Of a stretch of DNA of 36,367 nt, positions 18,020 through 28,510 are shown in pieces (position 1 is the stretch's first letter; the number at the start of each line of letters is the position of its first letter). The notes below the pieces were generated by a model. The model saw only the letters and a list, made by a program, of their open reading frames with translations. It was not told the origin of the DNA and made no database searches. Location: assembly GCA_017453305.1 (NCBI GenBank), contig JAFTKJ010000032.1, positions 1-36,367 on the forward strand, written 5' to 3'. Both the position numbers and the translations under genes were made by a program. The stretch is from Clostridia bacterium (GTDB taxonomy: Bacteria; Bacillota; Clostridia; Oscillospirales; CAG-272).

Positions 18020-18934
18020 ATGGAAATGACACTTTCCAAGCTTTGGGAGCTGATCCGCTCCAAGGACAAGAAGAACATCATTCTTGACACCGACACCTAC
18101 AACGAGGTGGATGACCAGTTCTGCCTTGCTTACTGCATGCTGGCAAAGGAGAAGATCAATCTGCTCTCCGTCAACGCCGCACCCTTCCTCAATCAGCGTT
18201 CCACCTCCCCTGCCGAAGGCATGGAAAAGAGCTACCAAGAGATCTTCAAGGTCATGAAGCTGGTAGACGAGAACGCATCCATTCCCGTTTATCGCGGATC
18301 TACCACCTTCCTGCAGGATAAGAGCGTTCCCGTAGAGTCCGAGGCGGCTGATAACATTATCAACACCGTTATGAACAGCGAGGAGCCCGTGATCATCGTT
18401 GCCATTGGTGCCATCACCAACGTAGCATCGGCTTTGATCAAGTGCCCCGAGCTTGCAAAAAAGACCGCTGTGATCTGGCTTGGCGGTCATGCCCTTCACC
18501 ACTGGGACAGCAAGGAATTCAACATGCGTCAGGACGTTCCCTCCGCGCAGGTGGTTTTTGACAGCGGCATCCCCATGGTGCAGGTTCCCTGCGCGGGCGT
18601 TTGCACCGAGTTCCGTACCTCGGTTGCCGAGCTCAAGTACTATCTCTCTAACAAAAACGCGCTTTGCGACTACTTAGTGCAAAACGTTGCCGAGGAGTGC
18701 GACCACCTCGAGCGCCCCGGAAACGCGCCCAGCCGCGTGATTTGGGACGTGACCGCAGCGGCGGTTCTGATCTGCCCCGAGGGCTGCAGAATGGTGACCA
18801 TTCCCCGCCCCGTCGTCACGCCCGATTCCCGTTACTCCACCGACCTGGCACGCCAGCACTACATCTACGTGCGCAATCTGGATCGTGACAAGATCTTTGG
18901 CGACCTCTTTGCAAAGCTGACGGGAGTGAACTGA
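18020..18934 (+). CDS. Nucleoside hydrolase family protein (IUNH type)
   Basis: This 304-residue protein has the calcium-binding aspartate cluster of inosine-uridine nucleoside hydrolases near its start, here as DTDTYNEVDD (residues 23-32) rather than the common DTDPGIDD form, followed by IINTVMNSEEPVIIVAIGAITNV in part, a typical family segment, and WDVTAAA near residue 240. The family breaks ribofuranosides, usually nucleosides, to ribose and base. The variant motif puts it in a less studied subgroup, so the true aglycone is uncertain. AAAGGAG precedes the ATG. The ribokinase gene starts one base after its stop, so the two are translationally linked: hydrolysis releases ribose, and the kinase traps it. 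No signal peptide is present. Confidence 0.85.
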   Translation: MEMTLSKLWELIRSKDKKNIILDTDTYNEVDDQFCLAYCMLAKEKINLLSVNAAPFLNQRSTSPAEGMEKSYQEIFKVMKLVDENASIPVYRGSTTFLQDKSVPVESEAADNIINTVMNSEEPVIIVAIGAITNVASALIKCPELAKKTAVIWLGGHALHHWDSKEFNMRQDVPSAQVVFDSGIPMVQVPCAGVCTEFRTSVAELKYYLSNKNALCDYLVQNVAEECDHLERPGNAPSRVIWDVTAAAVLICPEGCRMVTIPRPVVTPDSRYSTDLARQHYIYVRNLDRDKIFGDLFAKLTGVN

Positions 18935-18935
18935 T

Positions 18936-19856
18936 ATGAGCAAAAACGTTCTTGTGATCGGCAGCATCAACGTCGATTACGTCATTCACACCGATCGTCT
19001 GCCGAAGCTTGGAGAAACGCTGACGGGCAGTGATTTTGCCATGAACTTTGGAGGCAAGGGCGCAAATCAGGCAGTTGCACTTGCAAAGACCGGCTCCAAC
19101 GTCAAGATGCTTGGTGCGGTTGGAAAGGATCTTTCCGGCGAGCTTGCCATCAACAATCTGAAGTCCTTTGGTATTGACACCACCGACGTGTTGACCGTAG
19201 ACGCCCCCACCGGCGCCGCTGTGATCACCGTTTGCGGCGGAGATAATCACATCATTCTTGACATTGGTGCAAACGCCTACGTCACCCCCGAGGTCATTGC
19301 ACAAAGAGAGGCTCTCTTTGACTGGGCAGACTACGTGGTCATGCAATACGAGATACCCATGGAATCGGTGCTTTTTGCAGCACGTATGACGAAAAAGCAC
19401 GGAAAAAAGGTCATCCTCAACCCCGCTCCCGTCAAGGAAGCAGACCCCGAATTGTTCCGCTACGTAGACATGATCATTCCCAATGAGTTTGAAGCACAGC
19501 TCATCACGGGCATCTCTCCCGACGACAAGGAGACCACCGAGGCTGCCATCCGCGCCCTGCAAGCGCTTGGTTGTGCCGAGGCTGTCGTTACGCTCGGAAA
19601 GCGCGGATGCGCCTACACAGAGGGCGAAAAGATCGCCTATGCGGGCATTTACGACGTCAAGGTGGTTGACACCACCGCCGCAGGCGACAGCTTTATCGGC
19701 GGCCTTTGCAAGAGCCTTTGTGACGGTCTTTCCATGACCGATGCCGTTGCCTACGCATCTGCCGTTTCTTCTATCACTGTTTCTCGCCCCGGTGCAGGTG
19801 TTTCTATCCCCACCGCCGACGAGGTCGCAGAGTTCTTGAAAAATCATACGTGTTAA
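18936..19856 (+). CDS. rbsK: Ribokinase (PfkB family)
   Basis: This 306-residue sugar kinase has the two PfkB signatures: NFGGKGANQAVA near residue 38 and DTTAAGDSFIGG with the catalytic base Asp251. The N-terminus (VIGSINVDYV) and length are those of ribokinases, which convert ribose to ribose 5-phosphate with ATP in the cytoplasm. The ATG is one base after the stop of the nucleoside hydrolase, which supports ribose (or a closely related pentofuranose) as the product being phosphorylated. Other PfkB sugar kinases cannot be fully excluded. No ribose transporter genes (rbsABC) or rbsD lie nearby. Confidence 0.88.
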   Translation: MSKNVLVIGSINVDYVIHTDRLPKLGETLTGSDFAMNFGGKGANQAVALAKTGSNVKMLGAVGKDLSGELAINNLKSFGIDTTDVLTVDAPTGAAVITVCGGDNHIILDIGANAYVTPEVIAQREALFDWADYVVMQYEIPMESVLFAARMTKKHGKKVILNPAPVKEADPELFRYVDMIIPNEFEAQLITGISPDDKETTEAAIRALQALGCAEAVVTLGKRGCAYTEGEKIAYAGIYDVKVVDTTAAGDSFIGGLCKSLCDGLSMTDAVAYASAVSSITVSRPGAGVSIPTADEVAEFLKNHTC

Positions 19857-19955
19857 CAGGTTCTTTCCAATCCACACAGCAATTAAGAATTCTTTATGAA
19901 TTTGTTTGATCCAAAAGGAGCTTCTGCGCAAGAAGAAAGGGAGGGAGAGAAAACG

Positions 19956-20789
19956 TTGGTAAAAAAATCATATTGTCTATATGACAGCTCTATTGATTTT
20001 GAACAATCACAAGGTGGTATCAAATTATTTCTGCCGACGGCACAAGGATATATGAATTATAACGTCGTTCATACGGTGAGTGAAAGCATTCATGCCGATA
20101 TCTGGCGCCTCGGGCAAGCATTTGCTTATGATGATCAATTGGAAAAATCATATCCAATCACCCCCATCGGTGCTGAATGGGATATGGCGTTAATGTTAAG
20201 CGGTCGGGATGATTTTATCGGCGGTTTTGCACACGGTGATGAAAAATATACATCTTTCACGGTGTTGATCGACGGAAAACAAGTCGATCCGCAAGGATTA
20301 AAAATTTTGACTCCTTTTACCGAGATCACAATCTTGGAAAATTCCATCGGCTATGATCCAAACGATCATACGACACAAGTGTTAAAGCATAATAAAGAAT
20401 ATATCGTTCATGCCGACGGAATTACGCTGAATCAAACGGTAGAGTGGTTGAATGACTATACTTTGGGCAGTTCCTATATGGCTATGATGCCACCGTTAAA
20501 AGCATTAACGGATACGTTTTATACCGATAGAAACGAAATTCCCATGCCTACGTTGGATCATTACGGATACTATCCCAATGCAAAAAAAGCCGTCGTTTAC
20601 GGTTCTGATTTCAGTTTTTCGATGTCCGTTTCAAAGTATCCAAGCTTAACGGGCGGAGATAGATTTTTGTTAACCGATAATTCGGGTAGACCTTATAACA
20701 AAATGTATTTTGTAATTTGTAAGGGCGCAAGTGTAACCGGTGGCGACGTGTGGAAGACCACAACGCGCTATCAAATATCCAATCGGTAA
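19956..20789 (+). CDS. Unknown protein, AT-rich gene at the end of the araC operon
   Basis: I do not recognise this 277-residue protein. It has no signal peptide or membrane segment and reads as a beta-rich soluble domain with many aromatic residues (WDMALML, GGFAHGDEKYTSF, YGYYPNAKKAVVYG). Its codons prefer A or T at third positions (TAT, AAT, GAT, AAA), unlike the preceding four genes, which prefer C or G; this points to a later arrival by transfer. The TTG at 19956 was chosen as start because GGGAGGGAGAG lies six bases upstream; an ATG at 19896 in the same frame has no such site and would add 20 residues. It begins 99 bases after rbsK with no terminator between, and a strong terminator follows at 20797, so it is probably read with the operon. 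No function is proposed. Confidence 0.7.
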   Translation: MVKKSYCLYDSSIDFEQSQGGIKLFLPTAQGYMNYNVVHTVSESIHADIWRLGQAFAYDDQLEKSYPITPIGAEWDMALMLSGRDDFIGGFAHGDEKYTSFTVLIDGKQVDPQGLKILTPFTEITILENSIGYDPNDHTTQVLKHNKEYIVHADGITLNQTVEWLNDYTLGSSYMAMMPPLKALTDTFYTDRNEIPMPTLDHYGYYPNAKKAVVYGSDFSFSMSVSKYPSLTGGDRFLLTDNSGRPYNKMYFVICKGASVTGGDVWKTTTRYQISNR

Positions 20790-20796
20790 TATTGGA

Positions 20797-20846
20797 GGGG
20801 CTGAGTCAATCGCTTTCTGAAAAGCGTTTGTCTCAGCCCCTTTTTT
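20797..20846 (+). terminator. Terminator of the araC-GH127-rbsK operon
   Basis: GGGGCTGAG (20797-20805) pairs with CTCAGCCCC (20832-20840), with an inner CGCTTT/AAAGCG stem, followed by six T residues on the plus strand. Confidence 0.9.
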
Positions 20847-20853
20847 CCATTTT

Positions 20854-20888
20854 AAAAAAAGGGGGGAACTTTTTGAAAAGTTCCCCCC
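20854..20888 (-). terminator. Terminator of the gyr operon
   Basis: GGGGGGAACTT and AAGTTCCCCCC form a strong stem (20861-20888). On the minus strand it is followed by seven T residues. It lies 16 bases after the stop of the lipoprotein gene at 20905 and faces the plus-strand terminator just beside it. Confidence 0.88.
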
Positions 20889-20904
20889 AAAAATGCTTTT
20901 TTCT

Positions 20905-21546
20905 TCAACCGCCCGTGAAATTGTCGAGGAACCACTGACCGTCCTGCAGGACGAGCGGGATCTCTACGTTTTCAATTTTTTCGGGGGTATCCTCCAGCCA
21001 CGAATCCATGGTCACCACGCAGGCACCCCCTCTGCCGAGGGCGTGCACCTGCATTGTGGAATAATCATAGATGCGCATGGCGGTGTAAAACACCTTGTGT
21101 TCTTTGGCTTGCCAGAAGTAGCCTTCGTTTTCGTAGTAGCGTGAAACGCCGACCACTGCGCCGCCTGCTCCGTCCTCGATGGCGTAGCCATCAAAGGCAG
21201 TTTTATACAACACGTCATTCAAATAATCCTTGCTGTAGACCTTTTCGGCGGCTTGTTTGATCTCGTCCACCGAGTAGAATTTCGCATTTTGGGTGATCAT
21301 TTCGTAGCTTTGCGCGGAGTTCAAGCCGTAGTACAAATGCATAAATTCCACGTACTCGGAGTCCTCCTCCCACACGGGAAGTCCGCACCCGTAAAAGAGC
21401 GCGTTCAGTTCATAAGACTCCTCCACCAGAAAGACCACGCGGTCGTAGATCTCCTCCACCGCAGGTACGGACGCACAGCCCGAAACGGTGGGAATCAGAG
21501 AGATCAACATCAATACCGTCAGCACGGTAACAACGATTTTTTTCAT
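20905..21546 (-). CDS. Small lipoprotein of unknown function
   Basis: This 213-residue protein has a signal peptide ending in the lipobox VSGC (Cys24) and an acidic mature domain of about 190 residues, with no repeat or catalytic motif that I recognise. The segment GYAIEDGAGGAVVGVSRYYENEGY and the closing LQDGQWFLDNFTGG (quoted in part) suggest a small beta-rich domain like those of secreted accessory proteins. The start was set at the ATG at 21546, since the longer frame would add an Arg-rich stretch that overlaps gyrA. A modest GGGA lies just upstream. It begins 16 bases after the gyrA stop and ends at the operon terminator, so it is expressed with gyrA. Function unknown. Confidence 0.75.
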   Translation of the reverse strand: MKKIVVTVLTVLMLISLIPTVSGCASVPAVEEIYDRVVFLVEESYELNALFYGCGLPVWEEDSEYVEFMHLYYGLNSAQSYEMITQNAKFYSVDEIKQAAEKVYSKDYLNDVLYKTAFDGYAIEDGAGGAVVGVSRYYENEGYFWQAKEHKVFYTAMRIYDYSTMQVHALGRGGACVVTMDSWLEDTPEKIENVEIPLVLQDGQWFLDNFTGG

Positions 21547-21562
21547 ATCTGTTCCCTTAAGC

Positions 21563-24169
21563 TTATTGTTCTTCCTGATCGTCGGAGGATGCTTCTTGCA
21601 GAGTGGTCTCCTCCGTGCTCTCCTCCACGGGCGTTGCCTCGGTTGCTTCTTCAAGCACTTCATTCAACTCCGTGTCCTCTGCTTCGGGGGTCTCCTCGTC
21701 GCTCTCTTCCTCGTGTGCCACAACCGTAAAGTTGACCAGCTGTTGTCCTTCGCCAAGTCTCATGACGATGACGCCGCCCGCGCTGCGGGAACGGCTGGGA
21801 ATGCCTGCAACGGGGGTACGGATGATGGTTCCCGAATCGGTGATCATCATAATATCCATACCATCGTCTACAGCCGCAATGCCCGTCAGATCACCGCTCT
21901 TTTCGGTGAGGTTGTAGCAGGTGACGCCGTAGCCGCCGCGATGCTTCATCAAGCGGAAATCATCAAACGGGCTGCGTTTTCCAAAGCCGTTTGCCGTGAT
22001 ACAGAGCAGATCCTTGCCTTCCTCAACCACGCAAACGCCCTTAACAAAGTCGCCCTCGCGCAGGCTGATGCCGCGGACACCGCGTGCCGTACGGCCAAGC
22101 GTACGTGCATCCTTTTCGGAGAAGCGGATCGCCTGACCTTGCTCGGTTGCAATGAGCAATTCGCAGGTGCCGTCGGTAAGCACGACGTAAAGAAGCTCGT
22201 CACCCTCGTCCAGTGTCAGCGCGATCTTACCGCCCTTGCGCTGGTACTCATACTCGGAAAGAAGCGTGCGCTTGATGACGCCGTTTCTGGTAACCATGGT
22301 AAGGAACTGCGAATCGCTAAATTCCTCTACACTGATGCAGGAGGTGATCTTTTCGTTCTCCTCCAATTCCAAAATGTTGACAATGTTCTGTCCGCGTGCG
22401 GTTCTGCCCGCCTCGGGGATCATATACGCCTTGCGCATTTGCACCTTGCCCGTGTTGGTGAACATCAACAGATAGGAGTGGCTGTTGACCGCGATGACCT
22501 TTTCGATAAAGTCCTCCTCCTTGGTGGACATACCGATAATGCCGCGTCCGCCACGGTGCTGTGCGGCGTAGGAAGCCGCAGGCTGGCGCTTGATATAGCC
22601 TGCGTTGGTCATGGTAATGACACAGCTGTGACGCTCGATCAGATCCTCCAGGATGATCTCCTGCTCGGCGGGAACGATGTCGGTGCGGCGATCGTCCGCG
22701 TACTTGCGGCGGATCTCTCCCATCTCGTCCTTGATGATCTGCTTGACCTTGCCCATATCGGCAAGAATGCCCTCAAGCTCAATGATGAGCGCGTGCAGAC
22801 GTGCCAGCTCGTCCTCGATCTTGCTTCTCTCCATACCCGTCAGCTTACCAAGCGTCATTTCGACGATGGCTTGCGCCTGAACCTCGGAAAGACCGAAACG
22901 CTCCATCAAGGTCAGCTTGGATTCGGGAATTGAGGGAGAGGTCTTCATGATCTGCACGATCTCGTCGATGTTATCCAGCGCGATCTTATATCCCTCAAAA
23001 ATGTGGGCGCGCGCCTTTGCCTTTTCGAGATCGAACTCGGTGCGGCGAATAATGACCTGCTCCTGATGTGCGATATAGTGATCGAGGATCTGCGGCAGGG
23101 TCAAAACCTTAGGCTCGTTGTTGACCAATGCCAGCATGTTGATGGCAAAGGTATCCTGCAATTGGGTATATTTATAGAGCTGATTGAGCAGGATCTGCGA
23201 ATTGACGTCGCGGCGGTATTCCACCACGATGCGCATACCGTCTCTGCCCGATTCGTCGCGCAGCTCGGTAATACCGTCGATTTTCTTTTCCTTGACGCAG
23301 TTTGCAATGGATTCGCAAAGCATGCTCTTATTGACACCGTAGGGGATCTCGGTAAAGACGATGCGTCTGTGCTCCTCCTCGATGTTGGCACGGGAGCGCA
23401 CCATGATGTGTCCCTTACCCGTCAGATACGCTTCCTTGATACCGTTGACACCGTAAATGGTGGCATAGGTGGGAAAATCGGGACCCTTGATGTATTGCAT
23501 CAGGTCGTCCACCGTGCTATCGGGATTGTCCATGCGGTAGATGGTGGCATCGATCACCTCACCAAGGTTGTGAGGAGGAATATTGGTTGCCATACCGACG
23601 GCAATACCCATAGAACCGTTGACCAAAAGGTTTGGAAAACGGGAGGGGAGAACCGTAGGCTCCTGCAGACGGTTATCAAAGTTGGGCATCATGGGAACAA
23701 CGTTCTTATCCAGATCGCGCATCATCTCGTCGGAGATTTTGTCCAGACGCGCCTCGGTATAACGGTATGCAGCCGCGCCGTCACCGTCGACCGAGCCGAA
23801 GTTTCCGTGTCCCTCTACCAGCGTATAACGCATAGAGAAATCCTGCGCCATACGAACCATGGTACCGTAAACGGCAGCGTCACCGTGCGGATGATAGCGA
23901 CCAAGCACGTTACCTACGGTGGTAGCCGACTTTCGGAAGGGCTTGGAGTGTACCAAACCGTCCTCGTACATTGCGTACAGAATGCGGCGCGCACCCGGCT
24001 TCATACCGTCGCGCACGTCGGGAAGTGCACGGGACATGATAACAGACATGGAGTATTCGATAAAGGATTTTTTAACCTCCTTTTCCATACCCACGTCCAC
24101 GATCTTTTGATTTTCAAACAGGGATAACTCCTGTTCTTTTTCAAACTTCTTGTCTTTTTCGTTAGCCAC
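21563..24169 (-). CDS. gyrA: DNA gyrase subunit A
   Basis: This 868-residue protein is the DNA cleavage subunit of gyrase, which introduces negative supercoils with GyrB. It has the N-terminal winged-helix/tower region with the catalytic tyrosine in [11 protein letters not shown], the coiled coil, and the C-terminal pinwheel. The GyrA box reads QHRGGRG rather than QRRGGKG, but the Gly/Arg core is intact. The start is GTG at 24169, with AAAGGGATC upstream. The acidic Glu/Ser/Thr-rich tail of about 50 residues is typical of Clostridia. In the quinolone-binding region [17 protein letters not shown], the positions equal to E. coli Ser83 and Asp87 are Ala98 and Gly102. It follows mreD by 42 bases in the gyrB-mreC-mreD-gyrA operon. 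Confidence 0.97.
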   Translation of the reverse strand: MANEKDKKFEKEQELSLFENQKIVDVGMEKEVKKSFIEYSMSVIMSRALPDVRDGMKPGARRILYAMYEDGLVHSKPFRKSATTVGNVLGRYHPHGDAAVYGTMVRMAQDFSMRYTLVEGHGNFGSVDGDGAAAYRYTEARLDKISDEMMRDLDKNVVPMMPNFDNRLQEPTVLPSRFPNLLVNGSMGIAVGMATNIPPHNLGEVIDATIYRMDNPDSTVDDLMQYIKGPDFPTYATIYGVNGIKEAYLTGKGHIMVRSRANIEEEHRRIVFTEIPYGVNKSMLCESIANCVKEKKIDGITELRDESGRDGMRIVVEYRRDVNSQILLNQLYKYTQLQDTFAINMLALVNNEPKVLTLPQILDHYIAHQEQVIIRRTEFDLEKAKARAHIFEGYKIALDNIDEIVQIMKTSPSIPESKLTLMERFGLSEVQAQAIVEMTLGKLTGMERSKIEDELARLHALIIELEGILADMGKVKQIIKDEMGEIRRKYADDRRTDIVPAEQEIILEDLIERHSCVITMTNAGYIKRQPAASYAAQHRGGRGIIGMSTKEEDFIEKVIAVNSHSYLLMFTNTGKVQMRKAYMIPEAGRTARGQNIVNILELEENEKITSCISVEEFSDSQFLTMVTRNGVIKRTLLSEYEYQRKGGKIALTLDEGDELLYVVLTDGTCELLIATEQGQAIRFSEKDARTLGRTARGVRGISLREGDFVKGVCVVEEGKDLLCITANGFGKRSPFDDFRLMKHRGGYGVTCYNLTEKSGDLTGIAAVDDGMDIMMITDSGTIIRTPVAGIPSRSRSAGGVIVMRLGEGQQLVNFTVVAHEEESDEETPEAEDTELNEVLEEATEATPVEESTEETTLQEASSDDQEEQ

Positions 24170-24211
24170 GATTTTGATCCCTTTCCTGTCTTTATTTCAA
24201 GAGAATATTTC

Positions 24212-24751
24212 TTAAGCTTTGATTTTTTTGCAGAACAGCTTCATTGGAAAATAAAGAAGCACGCCTGCAATTGCGGTTACAAGCAGCTCCGGAAGAACTG
24301 CGCGCAACAAAATTTGAGGTACGTTGATGACCTTGTAGTGCAAGCAGGAATACAATACGGTCACCCCTGCCCGAACACCTAAGGCGCAGGCGAGATAAAA
24401 CAGATACGGCACGTATCTCTTTGGCTGTACCGCGCGTGCGTAATTGCCCACAAGGTAGCCCATCATCATGTAGACCAGGGGCAAGACCATGATGCCGCGC
24501 GCACCGATCGCCTCGATGAAAAAGCCTGCCGCTATGCCCGTAATGGCACCCACGTATCTGCCGTTGAAGTAGGAAACGCACAAAACGATGCAGATCATCA
24601 GATCCGGTACCGCCCCAAAGAGCGTAAACCGTGAGAACAGTGCCGTTTGCAGCGTTCCTGCCAAAAGGAGCAAGAGTGTGGTGGCAATTGCAAATACGAT
24701 CACCTGCGAGCGTGCCTGCGCTTCAAATCCATACATTCGGTTTTGAGGCAT
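24212..24751 (-). CDS. mreD: Rod shape-determining protein MreD
   Basis: This 179-residue integral membrane protein has about five hydrophobic segments (roughly residues 17-45, 50-75, 80-105, 112-135 and 148-170). Its length, charge pattern and position just after mreC fit MreD, a partner of MreC and the elongasome that directs side-wall peptidoglycan synthesis. Sequence conservation in this family is low, so the call rests on topology and context. GAGGAG lies eight bases before the ATG. The start is 18 bases after the mreC stop. Finding mreCD between gyrB and gyrA is unusual; no mreB or rodA/pbp2 gene is in the window. Confidence 0.88.
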   Translation of the reverse strand: MPQNRMYGFEAQARSQVIVFAIATTLLLLLAGTLQTALFSRFTLFGAVPDLMICIVLCVSYFNGRYVGAITGIAAGFFIEAIGARGIMVLPLVYMMMGYLVGNYARAVQPKRYVPYLFYLACALGVRAGVTVLYSCLHYKVINVPQILLRAVLPELLVTAIAGVLLYFPMKLFCKKIKA

Positions 24752-24769
24752 GCCCTCAGCTCCTCTCTA

Positions 24770-25627
24770 TTATGATTCTTCCGTTTGCCCCGTGTAAGGA
24801 ACGGACGTATAATCGGTGATGACCATCACCCATTTGAGTGCGGAAAAATCCACCGCGGGCTGCACCGTTGCAACTAAGGTGCGGCTGTATTCGTCCACCT
24901 CGATCTTTGTAACGGTACCGATCTTCAAATGGGAAGGATACACACTTCCCGTACCGCTGGAATACACGCTGTCTCCCACCTGTACGTCGGCATCCACGTC
25001 CATATAGCTGATCTTGCAGGTCCCGTCGTATCGCATGCTGTAGTCACCGCTGACGATTCCTACCACGCCCGAGCGCGGAATGTACGCGCCGACGGAGGTT
25101 GCCGTTTCAATCAGGGTGGATACCATACACCAATTCAGTCCCACCTCCGTCACGTACCCAACGATACCGTCAGGGGTCACCACGGGCATGTTTTTTTCGA
25201 TGCCGTTGATGCTGCCCCGATTGAGGGTAAAGGTGGTAACGTAATTGCCGGAGGAATGGCTGATGATCATTCCCTCCTCCATTTCAAAGGAGGGATACTT
25301 GTTTTTCATGTCAAGATATTCGCGCAATCTTTCGTTCTCCGCCTCCAACAGAGCTGCGTCCTCCAATTGCTGCTTGAGCGCGTCGTTTTCCTCTTTCAGC
25401 GCCTCGTTTTGCTCGTTTAACGCATCCATGCTGCGAAAATACATTGCCCATCCCTCAAAGCCGTTGGCAATGGAGGTAATGCACCAGCGCACGGGCATGG
25501 TGATGGTTCCAACGATATTTTTTGCAAGCCCCTTATACCCCATGATGGAAAAGACGGACGGAACGATGGTCAGCACAAGGGCAATACAAAGACAAACGAG
25601 AAAAAATTTGTTTTGAAAGATCTTCAT
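24770..25627 (-). CDS. mreC: Rod shape-determining protein MreC
   Basis: This 285-residue protein has one N-terminal membrane helix (about residues 7-30), a coiled coil (about 68-110, MDALNEQNEALKEENDALKQ), and the paired beta-barrel domain of MreC (IISHSSGNYVTTFTLNRGS, GIVGYVTEVG, VVGIVSGDYSMRY). MreC dimers link the penicillin-binding proteins and MreB filament during lateral wall growth, with the bulk outside the membrane. GGGGG lies shortly before the ATG at 25627. It starts 39 bases after gyrB ends and is followed closely by mreD, so it is expressed with the gyrase genes. Confidence 0.94.
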   Translation of the reverse strand: MKIFQNKFFLVCLCIALVLTIVPSVFSIMGYKGLAKNIVGTITMPVRWCITSIANGFEGWAMYFRSMDALNEQNEALKEENDALKQQLEDAALLEAENERLREYLDMKNKYPSFEMEEGMIISHSSGNYVTTFTLNRGSINGIEKNMPVVTPDGIVGYVTEVGLNWCMVSTLIETATSVGAYIPRSGVVGIVSGDYSMRYDGTCKISYMDVDADVQVGDSVYSSGTGSVYPSHLKIGTVTKIEVDEYSRTLVATVQPAVDFSALKWVMVITDYTSVPYTGQTEES

Positions 25628-25666
25628 TCTTCATCCCCCTTTCTCTTGCGTTGTAAGGGGTGAGGA

Positions 25667-27613
<1,947 letters not shown>

Positions 27614-27719
27614 TTAGTTTCCTTTCTGTTTGTGTCAGAACCTTTGTGATCTTCTCAATGAGATGAATTTCAATTTGATAAACAATGAAATTACAAACTT
27701 TTCAACATCTTATTTTTTT

Positions 27720-27899
27720 GATGCGAATGTTACTTTAGCCTCCCTCCGGGAGGGAGGTGGTGAGCGAAGCGAACCGGAAGGAGCACGCGGCATTATAATC
27801 TACCGCTCGCCATAAAACGAGTTCTTTGCGTTCGTACACGCAAGCTCCTCCCTGCCCCGCGACCTTGCGCGGAGCTTCCCTCCTCTCGGAGGAGGGCTC
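27720..27899. repeat. MITE-like palindromic repeat element E1
   Basis: This is about 180 bases long. It begins with GATGCGAATGTTACTTTAGC, then a CCTCCCTCCGGGAGGGAGG hairpin, GTGAGCGAAGCGAACCGGAA, a variable middle with an inner TTGCGTTCGTACACGCAA stem, and a right hairpin CCTCCTCTCGGAGGAGG. The left part is nearly identical to E3. It has no coding capacity and looks like a small non-autonomous repeat. Confidence 0.7.
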
Positions 27900-27914
27900 A
27901 AAACACACTCTGTT

Positions 27915-27971
27915 TCAATGTGTCGATCTGCCCACGAGCAATGCCGTTGCAAGCTGCGAAAAGCAGATTTT
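27915..27971 (-). pseudogene. Duplicated 3' end of remB
   Basis: These 57 bases repeat the last 19 codons of the intact remB gene (28196-28252), including the stop codon, with three differences. Two of these are silent (Arg and Thr codons) and one changes Ser to Leu. The copy has no upstream part: its 5' side runs straight into repeat element E2. It is a gene fragment left by a duplication or a recombination event among the repeats, and it does not encode a protein by itself. Confidence 0.8.
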
Positions 27972-27979
27972 TATTATTT

Positions 27980-28151
27980 GATGCGAATGTTACTTTTGCC
28001 TTCCCCTTGAGGGGAAGGTGGCGAGTACTACGAGCCGGATGAGGTGTAGCCATCTAAGATGGCGTCAATGCACGAATGTTCCGAACGGACGCTTTGCGTC
28101 CTACACCTCATCACCCGCGTATCGCGGGAGCTTCTCCTCAAGGAGAAGCCT
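27980..28151. repeat. MITE-like palindromic repeat element E2
   Basis: This is about 170 bases long and opens with the same GATGCGAATGTTACTTT flank as E1, followed by a different left hairpin, CTTCCCCTTGAGGGGAAG. In the middle, GATGAGGTGTAG pairs with CTACACCTCATC far downstream. An ACGCTTTGCGT stem and a right hairpin, CTTCTCCTCAAGGAGAAG, follow. The whole segment can fold on itself. It sits exactly between the broken copy of remB and the end of the intact gene. Confidence 0.7.
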
Positions 28152-28195
28152 TTCATATAGTTTCGCCTTATTCTAAAATTCTACTTTTTTATCAA

Positions 28196-28447
28196 TCAAT
28201 GCGTCGACCTGCCCACGAGCGATGCCGTTGCAAGCTGCGAAAAGCAGATTTTGAAGTTTCCCTCTCTATCCTTGTAAAGAACAAAGGATTTGGGAATTTC
28301 CTCGGAAGCAAATTCTACCGCATGCCGCGCGTCCGCCACCGAAAGATATTTTTTTGTCACTGCCGAAACAGTTGCCGTATCGGCATCAAAAATACCGATG
28401 ATATCCCGTTCACGAATATTTTGATTATTTCCTACGTGTAGATACAT
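28196..28447 (-). CDS. remB: Extracellular matrix regulator RemB (DUF370, YaaB)
   Basis: This 83-residue protein matches the DUF370 family: it starts MYLHVGNN, then DIIGIFDADTATVS near residue 16, and a conserved EIPKSFVLYK segment near residue 50. In Bacillus subtilis the gene (yaaB/remB) lies between recF and gyrB, the same setting as here. RemB takes part in regulating biofilm matrix genes; whether it binds DNA here is not shown. A GGA-type ribosome binding site lies nine bases before the ATG at 28447. Its last 19 codons are repeated downstream at 27915. Repeat elements flank it on both sides, so its transcription may be separate from recF. Confidence 0.88.
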   Translation of the reverse strand: MYLHVGNNQNIRERDIIGIFDADTATVSAVTKKYLSVADARHAVEFASEEIPKSFVLYKDREGNFKICFSQLATASLVGRSTH

Positions 28448-28510
28448 TTGTTTTTTTCCTTATTTGATGTAGGACTCTTTCTTGTTTTTTTGTTTTCAAT
28501 TGTAATTTGT

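Noticed and set aside
28076-28441. A 121-residue plus-strand frame across repeat E2 and remB
   Set aside because: It spans a noncoding repeat and the antisense strand of remB, with no domain or ribosome binding site.
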